64,000 nt of DNA from Closterium sp. NIES-65 (GCA_948144175.1 CANXME010002591.1:2526501-2590500); one strand, 5' to 3'; positions 43,343 through 54,635 are shown, counted from the first letter of the stretch. Notes: generated from the letters alone by a model not told the origin. Numbers and translations are program-made.

Positions 43343-43476
43343 TGTCAGAATATTATAGCTTACTCATTTATGTAGGCTATAGTGGGGTATCCCATAGGGG
43401 GTACAACCCAGATAGGGTTTCCTATTTGTACTCACTTCGTTCATAGTTCACGCATTCTCTCGTTCACTTCTTGTCA
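43343..43476 (+). repeat. A2 3' LTR (134 bp)
   Basis: Matches 36001-36134 with one substitution noted. It is followed by TSD GAAGC. Confidence 0.96.
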
Positions 43477-43481
43477 GAAGC

Positions 43482-43524
43482 AGGTAGCAGTTCATCACCT
43501 GACGGCAACTTACTTAGCGAGCTA
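43482..43524 (+). mobile_element. Ty3/gypsy C, piece 2 (gag, between A2 and A3)
   Basis: 43 bp of gag remain between the two TSDs. With the single target copies counted once, the frame runs from piece 1 through AGSSSSPDGNLLSELQG into piece 3. Confidence 0.7.
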
Positions 43525-43529
43525 CAGGG

Positions 43530-43657
43530 TGTTAGAACATTATAGCTCATGCATATTGTGTAGGCTATAGTGGGGTAGCCCATAAGGGGTACAACCCAAT
43601 TAGGGTTAGTACTTGTACCCAATTCATTCATAGTTCATTCATTCTCGTTTCTTATCA
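43530..43657 (+). repeat. A3 5' LTR (128 bp)
   Basis: TGTTAGAACATTATAGC...TTATCA. It is 6 bp shorter than the A2 LTR. Confidence 0.95.
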
Positions 43658-43725
43658 TGGTATCGAGCAGGTTCCCTAACGGGAACGATTCCTAGGGCCC
43701 ACCACTACGATTTATTTTTTTTCCC
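43658..43725 (+). promoter_or_regulatory. A3 PBS, hairpin and GGGCCCACC box
   Basis: PBS tggtatcgagca, stem GTTCCC-taac-GGGAAC, then GGGCCCACCAC and a T-rich run. Confidence 0.85.
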
Positions 43726-43799
43726 TGCCCGGAGCGTGCTCCACTTAGGCCCGAGTCGCGCCTCGTGTGCCTTCCTTACCGTCGCGCCCTCACTAGGCC

Positions 43800-44705
43800 C
43801 CTCACGGCCCCGTCGCGTCGCCCTTAGCGGCCCCTAGCGGCCTCGTCGCGCTGCCCTGAAGGTCGCGTCGCACCGCCCTAACGGCCGCGTCGCGCCGCCC
43901 AAGCCGCCCTCACGGCCCCCTAGCGGCCTCTTGCGGCCCCGATCCGCCGCACTTGCGGCCCCGATCCGCCGCCCTTCGCGGCCCGTCGCCGCTCTCCCCC
44001 TGCGGTGCCCTCGCCGCCCTTTCCCCAGCGGCCCCGTCGCCGCCCTTGCACGGCCCTGACGCCGCCCTCCCTGCGACTCTGTCCCCGCCCTCTTCAGCGG
44101 CCCGTCGCCGCCCTTCTAAGCGGCCCCGCCGTCTCCTTTCAGCGGCCCCGCCGTCTCCTTTCAGCGGCCCCGCCGTCTCCTTTCAGCGGCCCCGCCACTA
44201 CCCCTGCAGCGGCCTCGTCGCCGCCCTTTAAGCGGCCCCGCCGCCTCCTTTAAGCGGCCCCGCCGCCTCCTCTCGGCGGCCCCGCCGCCTCCTCTCCGCG
44301 GCCCCGCCGCCTCCTCTCCGCGGCCCCGCCGCCTCCTCTCGGCGGCCCAGCCGCCTCCTCTCAACGGCCCCGGACGCCGCCCGCTCAGCGGCCCTTCCGC
44401 CGCCTCCTTCGCGGCTCGGCCGAGCCGCCCAGCAGCAGAGCCGCCGAGCCGCCCAGCCACCGAGCCGCCCAGCAGCCAAGCCGCTGCGCCGCCCAGCAGC
44501 CGAGCCGCCGAGCCGCCCAGCAGCCGAGCCGCCGAGCCGCCCTACAGCCGAGCCACCGAGCCGCCCAGCAGCCGAGCCGCCCAGCCGCCCAGCAGCCGAG
44601 CCGCCGAGCCATCCAGCAGCCGAGCCGCCGAGACGCCCAGCTGCCGAGCCGCCTACCGCCCAGTTGCCGAGCCGCCGAGTCGCCCTGCAGTCGAGCCGCC
44701 CGAGC
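43800..44705 (+). repeat. A3 leader: GC-rich tandem arrays
   Basis: At 44110-44390 there are about 14 copies of a 20-nt unit gcggccccgccgcctcct(c/t)t. At 44410-44705 there are gagccgcccagcagcc-like units of about 16-18 nt. The units differ from those in A1, A2 and F. Confidence 0.9.
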
Positions 44706-44784
44706 CGCCCTGTCTGGTAAGAGCAGCGCCTCTGTCACTGCACTGCCCTCACCCTACTGTTCGCACTGCTAGTCTACTTCTGTC

Positions 44785-47598
44785 ATGGCTACCCCTAGTG
44801 TCCTCGCTTTTGACGCTGAGGGTCGGGCCATTGACTTTGACGTCTGGATAGATGAGCTGCAGCTTTTCTTACAGTGCGATAGGGCGGACGGTCTCTCTCT
44901 CTTTGACCTCACCTCTGGTGCCTCTCCTGCCCCTGCTGCTGATGCTGACGCCAATGTTCGCTCGCAGTGGGCCACGCGCGATGCTGCTGCACGTCTTGTT
45001 GTGCGTCGCCACCTGCCTACCTCTGAGCGTGCGCACTTTAGCCAGTACAAGAGTGCTCAGACCTTGTACGACGCTGTAGTTGCACGCTACTCCTCCCCTG
45101 CCACTGCTGCACTGAGCCGCCTCATGCTACCGTACCTCTTCCCTGACCTTGCTGCCTTTCCCACAGTCGCTGACCTCATTACGCACCTCCGCACTAGTGA
45201 CACTCGCTACCGCGCTGCGCTTCCTGCTGACTTCTGCGCCAAGAACCCCCCCCCCATGTACATCACTCTCTACTACATAGTCACCCGCCTCCCTGACTCC
45301 CTTCGCGTAGTCAGGGACCACTTTCTCTCAGTCTGTCCCACCACTCTCACTGTTGACCTCCTCGAGAAGGCCCTCCTAGCAGCAGAGAAGAGCATAGTCG
45401 CTGTAGGGGCCTCTCGTGGTGACCCGGGCACCCCCATCTTTGAGGGGTGTTCCCCCTCCCCTCTCTTTCCCTCTGTTGCCTCTGCTGCTGCGGCCGAACT
45501 CGTTGGTCTGGAGTCGGTCGGTGCGGCGTCTACCCCTAGTGGGAAGCGTCGCTCTGGCAAGGGCAAGGGGGGCAGGGGCGCTGGAGGAGCTAGCGGGGGC
45601 GGTGGAGGCGGCGGTGGAGGCAGTGGAGGGGGTGGGGGTGGTGGTGGGAGTGGTGGCGGGGGTGGAGGTGTCGGCGGCGGCAGTGGAGGCGGAGGCGGCG
45701 GCGGCGGTGGCGGTGGGAGCGGAGGTGGTGGAGGTGGCGGAGGTGGAGGAGGCGGTGGCGGAGGAGGAGGAGGAGGAGGTCGTGGCTCTTCGCAGAGGAG
45801 TGGCTCCGGTGGTGGTCAGCGCCAGCAGCAGCAGCGCAGTCGGGAGACCCTGTCCCCTCAGCAGCTCCGTGAGTGGTACTCTGCATGCCAGCGGGGTGGG
45901 GGTACTTGTCCATGCACCTACGTCCTGCGCACCGACGACCGTGCGGGTGAGCAGTGTGGGGGTGCGCACCCCACCCAGCGATGCTTTGGCCGCCTGACGG
46001 ACGCTTGGCGACACCAGTTCCCTGAGGCCACTGAGATCCCTCGCTGGGGCGAGCTGTCTAGGGCAGGGGTAGCTATCTTTGACCTTGACTTTGATGCTAT
46101 TCTTGCTGCTATGTATACTGTGTCTATTAGTGAGGAGGGTGACTGTTACCGGTGTTTCCCGCCCGACCCGGGCATTGCGACTGCTGCTCTAGGTGCTGGT
46201 GAGGCTGCTGCTCTTGGTGCTAGCGAGGCTGCTGCTCTAGGTGCTGTTGTGTCTGCTTCCTCCGGTACTGGTGAGTCTGCGCTCTCAGGTACTGCGTCGG
46301 CTTCAGCCTCCCACACCTTCACACTTGACTCAGGGGCTTCTCGCTCCTTCTTTCGAGACCGCACCACACTCACGCCGCTTGGTCGGCCAGTTGCAGTCTC
46401 CCTGGCAGACCCCTCTGGGGGTCCTGTCCTTGCTCACTTCTCCACTGTCCTCCCGTGTCCGGCGGCCCCCTCTCGCACCCTGTCTAGTCTTTACCTCCCC
46501 TCGTTCTCTACGAACTTGGTGAGTGGTGCTGACCTACAGGATGCAGGGGTTCACCAGTTCACTCCTGCGAGTCAGCGGGTGACCCACTGCACGGACGCTC
46601 GGACAGGCCGACACCTGGCCAAGTTTACACGTCAGCCGGGGTCGAGCCTGTACACACTGACCATTGCGTCTCCTCCAGTCCCTGCGTTTGGTCAGGTAGC
46701 TGCGTCGGGTCAGGTGTTAGCTGCAGCGTCCAGGTCTGGTCCTGAGTCTGCCCCCTGCTCGTGTCGCCTCCTGTCTCACGAGACTCTCCTCTGGCACCAC
46801 CGCCTTGGTCACCCCTCCCTGCTTCGTCTCCGAAGCATGGCCTCCCGTGTCCTTGTCTCAGGTCTTCCCCGGTCCCTCCCTCCCCTTCCTCCAGGGCCTG
46901 GCCCTACCTGCATCCCCTGTGTCGAGGGGCGGCAGCGAGCTACCCCTCACTCCTCCCAGTTTCCTCCGACAGAGGCCCCGCTTCAGACGCTTCACATGGA
47001 CGTGTGGGGCCCAGCCCGCGTCCATGGACAGGGTCACGAGCGCTACTTCCTGCTGGTGGTTGACGACTACTCGCGTTACACCACTGTCTTCCCCTCGCGC
47101 AGCAAGGGTGATGTCACTGAGGTGTTGATCGACTGGATCCGCGCAGCTCGTCTCCAGCTCAGGCAGAGCTTCGGCTCGGAATTTCCTGTTCTACGTCTGC
47201 ACTCTGACAGAGGCGGAGAGTTCTCCTCTGGCCTTCTGCGAGCCTATTGTCGTGCACGAGGCATCCGCCAGACCTTCACGCTTCCGGACTCTCCACAGCA
47301 AAATGGGATTGCTGAGCGCCGCATTGGCATGGTCATGGACATCGCCCGTACGTCCATGATGCATGCGGCTGCCCCCCCTTTTCTGTGGCCGTTTGCGGTC
47401 CGGTACGCGGCGCATCACATCAACCTTCACCCCAGGGTCTCCATGCCGGAGACCTCCCCAGCTTTGCTGTGGACGGGGAAGGTTGGCGATGCGTCTGCGT
47501 TCCGTGTCTGGGGATCTCGGGCGTTTGTCCGCGACTTGTCTGCGGACAAGCTGTCCCCTCGTGCTGCTCCTTGCGTCTTCCTGGGTTTCCCCCCCTGA
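44785..47598 (+). pseudogene. A3 Gag, protease and integrase (937-codon frame)
   Basis: ATG 44785 [20 protein letters not shown]. Gag is followed by a poly-Gly segment (nt about 45590-45780) and the Cys/His motif CTYVLRTDDRAGEQC...H...C. The protease [10 protein letters not shown] is intact, as are the pre-integrase [15 protein letters not shown] and integrase [22 protein letters not shown] and [14 protein letters not shown]-run at 47588-47594 (FLGFPP) shifts the frame and a stop follows. Up to this point the protein is complete and collinear with A2. Confidence 0.92.
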
Positions 47599-50500
47599 CG
47601 CGCCAGGGTGGCAGTTCTACCACCCCACCTCTCGCCGTGTTCGATCCTCCCAAGACGTCACGTTCGACGAGTCGGTCCCCTACTACCGTCTCTTCCCCTA
47701 CCGCACTCCGTCCCTCCCCCCGCCACCGCTCTTCCTTGTGCCAGGTCCCCCCCCGGTAGACCCCCTCCCCCCTCAAGGTCCTGCCGCTTCAGGTGTGTCC
47801 CAGGTAGACGCTGTTGAGCTTGTCGAGGTCGCTGGTGACTCTGGTGCTGCTGAGGGTGCTGAGCCTGGGGGTGCTGACTCTTGGGGTGCTGAGCGTGTGG
47901 GTGCTATGCCTGGGGGTGCTGAGCCTGAGGGTACTACGACTAGGGGTGCTGAGCCTGGGGGTGCTGAGTCTGGGGGTGCTGAGCCTGGGAGTGCTACGCC
48001 TGGGGGTGCTGAGCCTGGGGGTGCTGAGCCTGGGGGTGCTGAGCCTGGGGGTGCTACGCCTGGAGGTGCTGAGCCTGGGGGTGCGGAGCCTGAGGGAGCT
48101 GGGCCTGCTGGTGCTGTGCCTGGCGGTTCTCCGGGTGCTTCTTCTCGCCGGGAGTCACTCTCTCCACAGGAGGTGCGTGAGTGGTTTGCCCGACGCTGGA
48201 GGCGAGCTGTTGGAGCTGGAGGTGCTACGGGTACTGGAGGTTCTGTTGCTGCTGAGGGAGCTGGTGCCACGGGTCCCGGAGGTGCTCGTACTGGGGGTAC
48301 TGGAGCTGCTGGACCTGCGGCTACTTCTGGAGCTGGAGCTGCTGCGGGTGTTGGCGAGGAGGCTACTACTGTCGGTCCTGGAGGCTATCCTGTTGGGGGT
48401 ACTACTGGTGCTGCTGGAGGTACTGGAGCTGGAGCTGCTATTGGTGCTGGTGCTGCCACTAAGGGTGCTGGTGCTGCCACTAAGGGTGCTGGTGCTGTCT
48501 GGAGTCGCCGCGCGGCCTCGGCCGTACTTCGTTCCGCTCCTTCAGCAGGTTCTTGGTCTCCCGTCTTCTATTGGTCCTCCTCCTCCCTTAGAGTGTCCAC
48601 AGCCTGTCCCGTCGCAGTTATAGTTACAGCCGGCCTCCCCACTGCCTGCTCCGTCTCCCTACACTGGTCCTACTGGAGGTCTTGCTGAGCGTCGTGAGCC
48701 TGCGTCTCGCCCTGCGTCGCCTGTCCGTGCTGCTCGCACTAGTGGTCGCGGTTCGCGTCAGCGTCCTCCTCCTGTCCCTGGAACGCACCGGATGTCTCTG
48801 CGTCCGTCCACTGCTCCTCTGCGTGCCCCTTTGCCTTCTCCTCCTGAGTCTTCTCTTCCTGCTCTTGCCGACCCGGAGTCGGACTCTCTTCGTGCTGCCA
48901 GTCCTGCTGTCACGCGTCTCCTTGCTACTGTTGTCACTGACCCTTCCTTTGAGTCCACTGCTGCGTCTGCCCTAGTTGCTGAGCTCGTCGACTTCGCTGC
49001 TCGCTGTCGCCTAGACTACGCCGCCAGTCTTGTTGCTGAGTCTGAGTCTGTCTGTCCTCCGTCCGTCGGAGTGAGTGTGCCCTTGGCACGGACGTCCTTG
49101 AGGACAGGCAGGAGGAGTTCCAGTGCTTGGCCGCTGCTTCACCTCATCTCGTGTCCGTACTGCTTACCCCTGAGGGAGACCCGGATGCATTTGACATCCC
49201 GACTCCGCGCTCTTACGCGGAGGCGATAGAGGGTCCCTACTCCTCTCAGTGGCAGGCAGCTATGGACGCAAAGATGGCTTCCTGGAAGTCCACAGGCACC
49301 TACGTTGACGCAGTTCCCCCTCCTGGGGCGAACATCGTCAGTGGCATGTGGATTTTCAGGGTGAAGCGACCGCCGGGTTCTCCGCCTGTCTTCAAGGCGC
49401 GTTACGTGGCTCGTGGCTTCAGTCAGCGGCAGGGAGTTGACTAGTTTCAGACCTTCTCTCCCACCCTGAAGATGACCACTCTTTGGGTACTACTGCACAT
49501 AGCTGCTCACCGTGACTACGAGCTACACTCTCTTGACTTCACCACTGCTTTCTTGCAGGGCAGCCTGCACGAGGAGATCTGGTTGCGTCGCCCACCTGGT
49601 TTCACTGGGTCGTTTCCTCCTGGCACCCAGTGGAGCCTCCGGCGGCCAGTCTACAGTCTCCGCCAGGCACCGCGTGAGTGGCACGACACACTGAGGACTA
49701 CACTTGCGGCCCTTGGGTTTGCTCCCTCTACTGCCGACCCGTCGCTGTTTCTGCGCACCAACACTTCTTTGCCGCCGTTCTACATCCTCGTGTACGTCGA
49801 CGACTTGGTCTTTGCCACAGCTGACACTGCTGGACTCGCCCACGTGAAGTCCGAGCTGCAGAAGAGACACACGTGCACTGACCTGGGTGAAATGCGCAGC
49901 TACCTTGGCTTACAGATCACTCGGGACAGAGCACGCCGCACCATTACCCTGACTCAGTCACACATGGTACAGCAGGTTTTTCAGCGCTTCGGCTTCACGT
50001 ACTCCTCGCCTCAAGCCACTCCTCTGCCTACTTGCCACTCGCTCTCAGCTCTGCCTTCGGATGAGTCCGTAGAGTCGAGTGGCCCGTACCCAGAGCTTGT
50101 TGGCTGCCTCATGTACCTGATGACCTGCACACGACCTGACCTTGCATACCCTCTCAGCATTCTCGCACGCTATGTTGCTCCTGGGAGACACAGACCGGAG
50201 CACATGGCTGCAGCTAAGAGGGTGTTGCACTACTTGTGCAGTACGTCGGGCATGGGGCTTGTTCTTGGAGGGCAGAGTCCAGTGGTCCTCACTGGGCACG
50301 CAGACGCTTCTTCTGCTGACGACCAGGCTACGCAGCGGTCGTCACAGGGTTACACCTTCAGCCTTGGTTCCGGCTCTGTCTCGTGGCGGGCTACTCGCTC
50401 GTCTTCTGTTCTCGGCTCTAGTTGTGAAGCTGAGATCTACGCAGGAGCCATGGCTGCACAGGAGCTTCGCTGGCTCACCTATCTGCTGACTGATTTCGGA

Positions 50501-50776
50501 GAGCCGGCTCGTTCTCCTCCAGTGCTGTACGTAGACAACAAGGCCATGCTGGCCTTGTGTCGGGAGCAGCGACTGGAGCACAGAACAAAGCACATTGCTC
50601 TCCGCTACTTTCTTGCTCGTGAGCTGCAGCAGCGTGGTCAGCTGCGTCTTGCGTACGTGGCCTCTGAGGCCAACACTGCTGATATCTTCACCAAGGCGCT
50701 TGTGCCTTGTGACCATCAGCGCTTCTGTACTCAGCTGGGCCTTGTGCCTACCTTGCCTCACTTGCTCACCTCTTGA
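47599..50776 (+). pseudogene. A3 linker, reverse transcriptase and RNase H
   Basis: After the frameshift the linker reads [24 protein letters not shown] repeats and Gly/Ala-rich sequence to about 48490. A second shift leads to [17 protein letters not shown] with a TAG at 48621. A third shift lies near 49068. The RT frame (from [17 protein letters not shown], about 49095) has TAG at 49442-49444 in GVDYFQTF, then continues from 49472 with [26 protein letters not shown] (YVDD intact) and RNase H GHADASSADDQ (usual W replaced by S), [20 protein letters not shown]. Confidence 0.9.
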
Positions 50777-50988
50777 CCTTGCTTGTACTGTTACATATAT
50801 ATATACCTGCTCTTGCTTGTCTAGCCTTCTTTATATATATGTACTCTTGCATGTGAACTGGCCTTGTGGCCTTGAACTTGTGCTCGGAATGTGTGGTGAC
50901 TTTGTGATCCACCCTGAGCTTGCTTTGCTTTGCTTTGCATGACTGGTCTTGTGACCCCTTGTTCTCCCCCACTTTGCCTATGGGGGTG
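50777..50988 (+). other. A3 3' untranslated block and PPT
   Basis: The same conserved block as A1 and A2, ending in PPT ctatgggggtg (50978-50988). Confidence 0.85.
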
Positions 50989-51116
50989 TGTCAGAACATC
51001 ATAGCTCATGCATATTGTGTAGGCTATAGTGGGGTAGCCCATAAGGGGTACAACCCAATTAGGGTTAGTACTTGTACCCAATTCATTCATAGTTCATTCA
51101 TTCTCGTTTCTTATCA
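50989..51116 (+). repeat. A3 3' LTR (128 bp)
   Basis: Matches 43530-43657. It is followed by TSD CAGGG. Confidence 0.95.
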
Positions 51117-51142
51117 CAGGGCTCTCTGGACAATGAAGATGA

Positions 51143-51820
51143 GTGGATGGTACGACAGCACACGCACCAGAAGCGCTAAAGCAACGGCAACAGGCACGAG
51201 CTACGCCGAGACAACTATCGCAAACAACGCCAAGGCGGGCACCAGCGACAACTCCGGCGATAGCTCCGGCGGCGCCCATAGTGCATGCAGCAGCAGCAGT
51301 CTCTACAACTGTCAAGATAAAGCCGACAAACCCGCCCCCGTTCAACCTCAGCGACAAAGGTGTCACTGTGTCTCCATGGTTGTTCGGCGTGGAGTTTTTT
51401 TTTTTAGCTGCGCAAATTGCTGACGATGCCACCCGCATTAATTTTACAGTGTCGCTGTTATGAGGAGCATCTTTGGAGTGGTGGCGCCGCATGATTCTGT
51501 CAGAGGGAATTTCGGCAGGGATATCTTGTGCGAACGACGGAACCTGGACACCTGTCATGCAACGAGCAACCTCGATCTTCGGAGTGGCCACGATACGCAT
51601 ATGGACAGAGTGGGGCGCAACCTTACGAACCATATTCAAGCACGTATTCGCCTCGGATTCTGCTCGCATGAAGCTGCGTGCCTGGAAGCAGGTGACGTCG
51701 GTCCAAAACTACACGGCGATGTTCTGCGCCTTGACCGACCAAGTGGACGACATGAGTGACACGGAGCGGGTCGATCGTTACGTCGCAGGCCTCAAATATG
51801 AGGTTCAGTACGAAGTGTGA
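51143..51820 (+). pseudogene. Gypsy C gag core
   Basis: Retrotransposon Gag domain in two frames with a shift near 51460, followed by a stop at 51818. See the motifs in piece 3. The N-terminal coiled-coil part is in piece 1, 15 kb upstream on the other side of A2 and A3. Confidence 0.8.
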
Positions 51821-52121
51821 CGAACGAGGCCACGCGTCTTCAACGATGCCGTCCAGCTGGCCGAATCAACAGGCGCGCTGATGCACTGGGCGAGAATGAG
51901 CTCCCGGGAGGGAAATCAATCTCGTGGACCGCCTCGCTAGCCCACAATCAACGGTGTGGATGCGCCAAGACGTGCCCCAGTTACGTGCTTCAACTGCAAC
52001 CAACCAGGCCACTGGAGGAAAGACTGCCCGAACCTACCACAGAGGAACAGGAACGACGGAGAGGGGTCGGGAAAAGAGACGAGTCAGTAGCGGTCGGGCC
52101 ACCTACTGACAAGAACCAGTA

Positions 52122-52533
52122 GTGGTACCGATACGGGCTATTGACCGCAACGTGACGAATGAAATGGATGAACACGTGGATCACCCTGTGCTGGTCGTGG
52201 GGAGGGTTAAGGTTTTTAAAATAAAAATATTCGTTGACGGTGGGGCGAGCCACTGTCTCGTTAACCTGGAAACGACCAAAACAATCGGAGTTAAGCTGGA
52301 CAGGTGTCTGTCAGAGATCGATGCGAGGCTGGTGGATGGGACACTGCTGGCAATACGGGACGAGGTGCGACAAATTCGGATGAAGTGTGGCGACAATTTC
52401 CGGCTTTCGATGAAGATGCTGGCGACAACACTGGACGGTTGCGATGTGCTGCTGGGGCGAGATTGGCTGCAGCGATACAATCCGGCGATCGACTGGACAA
52501 CGGGAGCTTGGACAGTGCTGAACAATAAGGGAC
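52122..52533 (+). pseudogene. Gypsy C aspartic protease
   Basis: A retropepsin-like domain. The active site reads VDGGAS where DSG or DTG is usual. The flap region and the ILLGRDW-type motif CDVLLGRDWLQRYNPAIDW are present. Retropepsins cut the polyprotein. The frame is cut by D after NNKGRV. Confidence 0.8.
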
Positions 52534-52538
52534 GTGTG

Positions 52539-52668
52539 TGTTAGAATGTTATTATCTAGCCTGTAGTGGGGTGCTCTATAGCGAGTACAACCCAGTTAGG
52601 GTTTGCTATATGTATCCCAACTACTGCTAGTGAAACCCCTCCTTTCTTCATTTCTCGTAACTTTAACA
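52539..52668 (+). repeat. D 5' LTR (130 bp)
   Basis: TGTTAGAATGTTATTATC...CTTTAACA. Confidence 0.94.
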
Positions 52669-52730
52669 TGCTATCAGAGCAGGTCGACCCTCCTGGGTCG
52701 TTCCTGTGTATGGGCCCACCACCTCACTGC
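52669..52730 (+). promoter_or_regulatory. D PBS, hairpin and GGGCCCACC box
   Basis: PBS tgctatcagagc, stem CGACCC-tcct-GGGTCG, then GGGCCCACCACC. The stem sequence differs from family A (GTTCCC/GGGAAC) but pairing is kept. Confidence 0.85.
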
Positions 52731-52779
52731 TTCCGCTGCCACAGCTACTCTGTGTGTTGCACGCCCCGTGGCGTGCGAC

Positions 52780-53160
52780 GGATTTTTCTTCCCGCCGCGC
52801 GCTCCGAGCGTGCGGCGGTTTTCTGCCCGCCGTGCGCCCCGAGGCGCGCGGCGGTTTTTTGCCCGCCGTGCGCCCCGGGGCGTGCGACGGTTCTCTGCCC
52901 GCCGTGCGCCCCGAGGCGCGCGGCGGCTTTCTGCCCCGTCGGTCCGCACGTCGCCCCCGGGGGGCGCTTCGACGGGCGACGGGGACCAGCCCGTCGTCCC
53001 CGGTCGCCCGTCCCGGCCAGCGCGGGCTGCGCTAGCCCCGAGCGCGGCCGGTACGGGCTGCGCCCGGCCCGCGCGCGGCCCGTGCGGGCTGCGCCAGGCC
53101 CGCGCGCGGCTCAGGCCGCCTGCGCGCGGTTCGTCTGGCTGTGCCAGGCCCGTGGGCGGC
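52780..53160 (+). repeat. D leader: GC-rich tandem array
   Basis: Units of about 38 nt built on gtgcgccccgaggcgcgcggcgg followed by a T-rich ttttctgcccgc (52800-52945), then cgcgcggcccgtgcgggctgcgc-like units to 53160. Confidence 0.85.
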
Positions 53161-53797
53161 CCGTTCTTCTCTGCCCCTGAGCTACCCGCTGTCCCCCGTG
53201 CTTCTGACGGCGCCCCACCCCTGCTGCTGCCCGTTCTCCTGAATTAGGGTTTGGGGGTGGGGGGTATGGGGGTGCAGTTTCTGTGCGCCGTCCCCTGCTC
53301 CTCCTCCTCCTCCTCCGTCTCCCAGTGCTGCAGTTGCCGCTGAGGGGGGGTGGATGTGTTGTGTTGGAGCCGTCGGAGTGGTACGAGGGGGTGACATGGG
53401 AGTGGAGTTAGGGGTGAAGCAGTTAGGGTGTGTGTCAAGGGTGTGGGTCAGTTGGAGGAGGTTGTGTGGAGGTAGCTGTCGTGTCGCCTGCAGCACCTGT
53501 AGTCCGTCGCCCTTGCTTCGGTAGCCAGTGAGCCTGTTGCACCAGTCGCCAGTGGGTCCGTTGCTCCTGCCGCTCGTCTTAGCCGCGGAGCCAGTCACTC
53601 CAGTAGTCCGTCGCCCTTGCTTCGGTAGCCACTGAGTCAGCCGCTCCTGTGCCCGTGCCTCTGCAGCTTCAGACGTTGCCTCCCATCTTCTCTCCTTCCA
53701 CAGTTCCTCCTCCTCCTCACTTGCCCGCTATGATTACCTCTAGCTTTGATTATTATTGTGAACTCCTGCTCATTGTGCTGATTACACCCCACTTTGG
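53161..53797 (+). other. D interior, no coding similarity
   Basis: No recognisable protein. A short (CTC)n run lies at 53299-53318. The phrase 'gtcgcccttgcttcggtagcca(g/c)tgag' occurs twice (about 53507 and 53607), a direct repeat of about 100 bp. Open frames on both strands do not match any family. Confidence 0.55.
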
Positions 53798-53808
53798 CTA
53801 TGGGGGTG

Positions 53809-53938
53809 TGTAAGAATGTTATTATCTAGCCTGTAGTGTGGTGCTCTATAGCGAGTACAACCCAGTTAGGGTTTGCTATATGTATCCCAACTACTGTTAG
53901 TGAAACCCCTCCTTTCTTCATTTCTCGTAACTTTAACA
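53809..53938 (+). repeat. D 3' LTR (130 bp)
   Basis: Matches the 5' LTR with three differences. It is followed by TSD GTGTG. Confidence 0.94.
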
Positions 53939-53943
53939 GTGTG

Positions 53944-54591
53944 ACGCTTCCGAAATGGACGGAGCCGGAGCCGACGACGACACGTGCCAGCGCGATCACG
54001 CTGACGAGGGCGATGTAGAGGGAAGCGCAAGGCTACGATATACAGCTGTACGAGGTGGTTGCATCCGAGAAAATAGCCGACATTGACACGCTATGCGCTG
54101 TTGTACCTGACGACGCGGCGAGAATAATTCGGAGGTATCCCGAAATTTTCGCGAATGACCTGCCCGATGGGCCCAACCGGAGCTCGACGAGTTGCGAAAA
54201 CAACTAGATTACGTGCTCTCGAAGGGATTTATCCGGTCGAGCCCGTCACCGTTCGCCGCCTCGATACTCTTCACGCCGAAGAAGGACGGAAGCCTGCGCA
54301 TGCGTATCGACTATTTAGCACTGAATCGGATTACAATCAAGTCGCGTTACTCGATTCCGCGAGCGGACGAGCTGCTGGATCAGCTTTGCGGGGCTCGCTT
54401 CTTCTAAAAAATCGACCTGCGAGGTGGCTACCATCAGATTCGCGTGTTCGCCGACGACTGTTCGAAGACTACTTCTCGCACCCGCTACGGCAGATACGAG
54501 TATACAGTGATGCCGTTCGGGTTGACGAACGCACCATCAACATTCCAGCTCACCATGAACGGGGTGTTTCGGGGTGTTCCTTGCATCGAGC
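53944..54591 (+). pseudogene. Ty3/gypsy C, piece 4: reverse transcriptase fragment
   Basis: After D the frame gives VTLPKWTEPEPTTT, then IIRRYPEIFANDLPDG, and after a small deletion LDELRKQLDYVLSKGFIRSS, MRIDYLALNRITIKSRYSIP and DELLDQLCGARFF. A stop (54405-54407) takes the place of the usual Ser before [13 protein letters not shown]. It continues [20 protein letters not shown] to about 54580 and ends abruptly before the YADD motif. The order PR-RT and these motifs identify Ty3/gypsy. The break joins sequence that resembles the receptor kinase locus. Confidence 0.88.
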
Positions 54592-54635
54592 AGGCGGAAT
54601 TCTGTAAGGAGAAAGCACAGACGACGAGGAATGGA

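Larger units (their letters stand above)
36001..43476 (+). mobile_element. Copia A2, full length with an intact gag-pol frame
   Basis: 7.5 kb, TSD GAAGC (35996-36000, 43477-43481). The 134-bp LTRs differ at one position seen (cccagt versus cccaga). Inserted in gag of gypsy C. It has the family A leader, a single 1,987-codon ORF, the conserved 3' block and the PPT. Confidence 0.97.
43530..51116 (+). mobile_element. Copia A3, complete with LTRs, disabled coding region
   Basis: 7.6 kb, TSD CAGGG (43525-43529, 51117-51121). The 128-bp LTRs differ at two positions seen near the start. It belongs to the same family as A1 and A2. The gag-pol frame has three frameshifts and two stops. Inserted in gag of gypsy C only 48 bp from A2. 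Confidence 0.96.
51122..52533 (+). mobile_element. Ty3/gypsy C, piece 3: gag core, zinc knuckle, protease
   Basis: Several frames together give a gypsy Gag: PPPFNLSDKGVTVSPWLFGV (about 51330-51400), a T11 run and shift near 51400-51465, then WTEWGATLRTIFKHVF, RMKLRAWKQVTSVQNYTAMF and MSDTERVDRYVAGLKYE (51600-51810), the classical gypsy Gag signature. After another shift comes the knuckle CFNCNQPGHWRKDC (about 51978-52020). Protease: IFVDGGASHCLVNLE and CDVLLGRDWLQRYNPAIDW (52225-52500). D interrupts at 52534. Confidence 0.88.
52539..53938 (+). mobile_element. Element D: 1.4-kb non-coding LTR retrotransposon
   Basis: Two 130-bp LTRs (52539-52668, 53809-53938) differ at three positions. Perfect TSD GTGTG (52534-52538, 53939-53943). 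PBS tgctatcagagc (52669-52680) and PPT ctatgggggtg (53798-53808). The 1.1-kb interior has no Gag or Pol similarity. It shares the leader hairpin and GGGCCCACC box with family A, so it is probably mobilised by A-type proteins. Confidence 0.93.
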
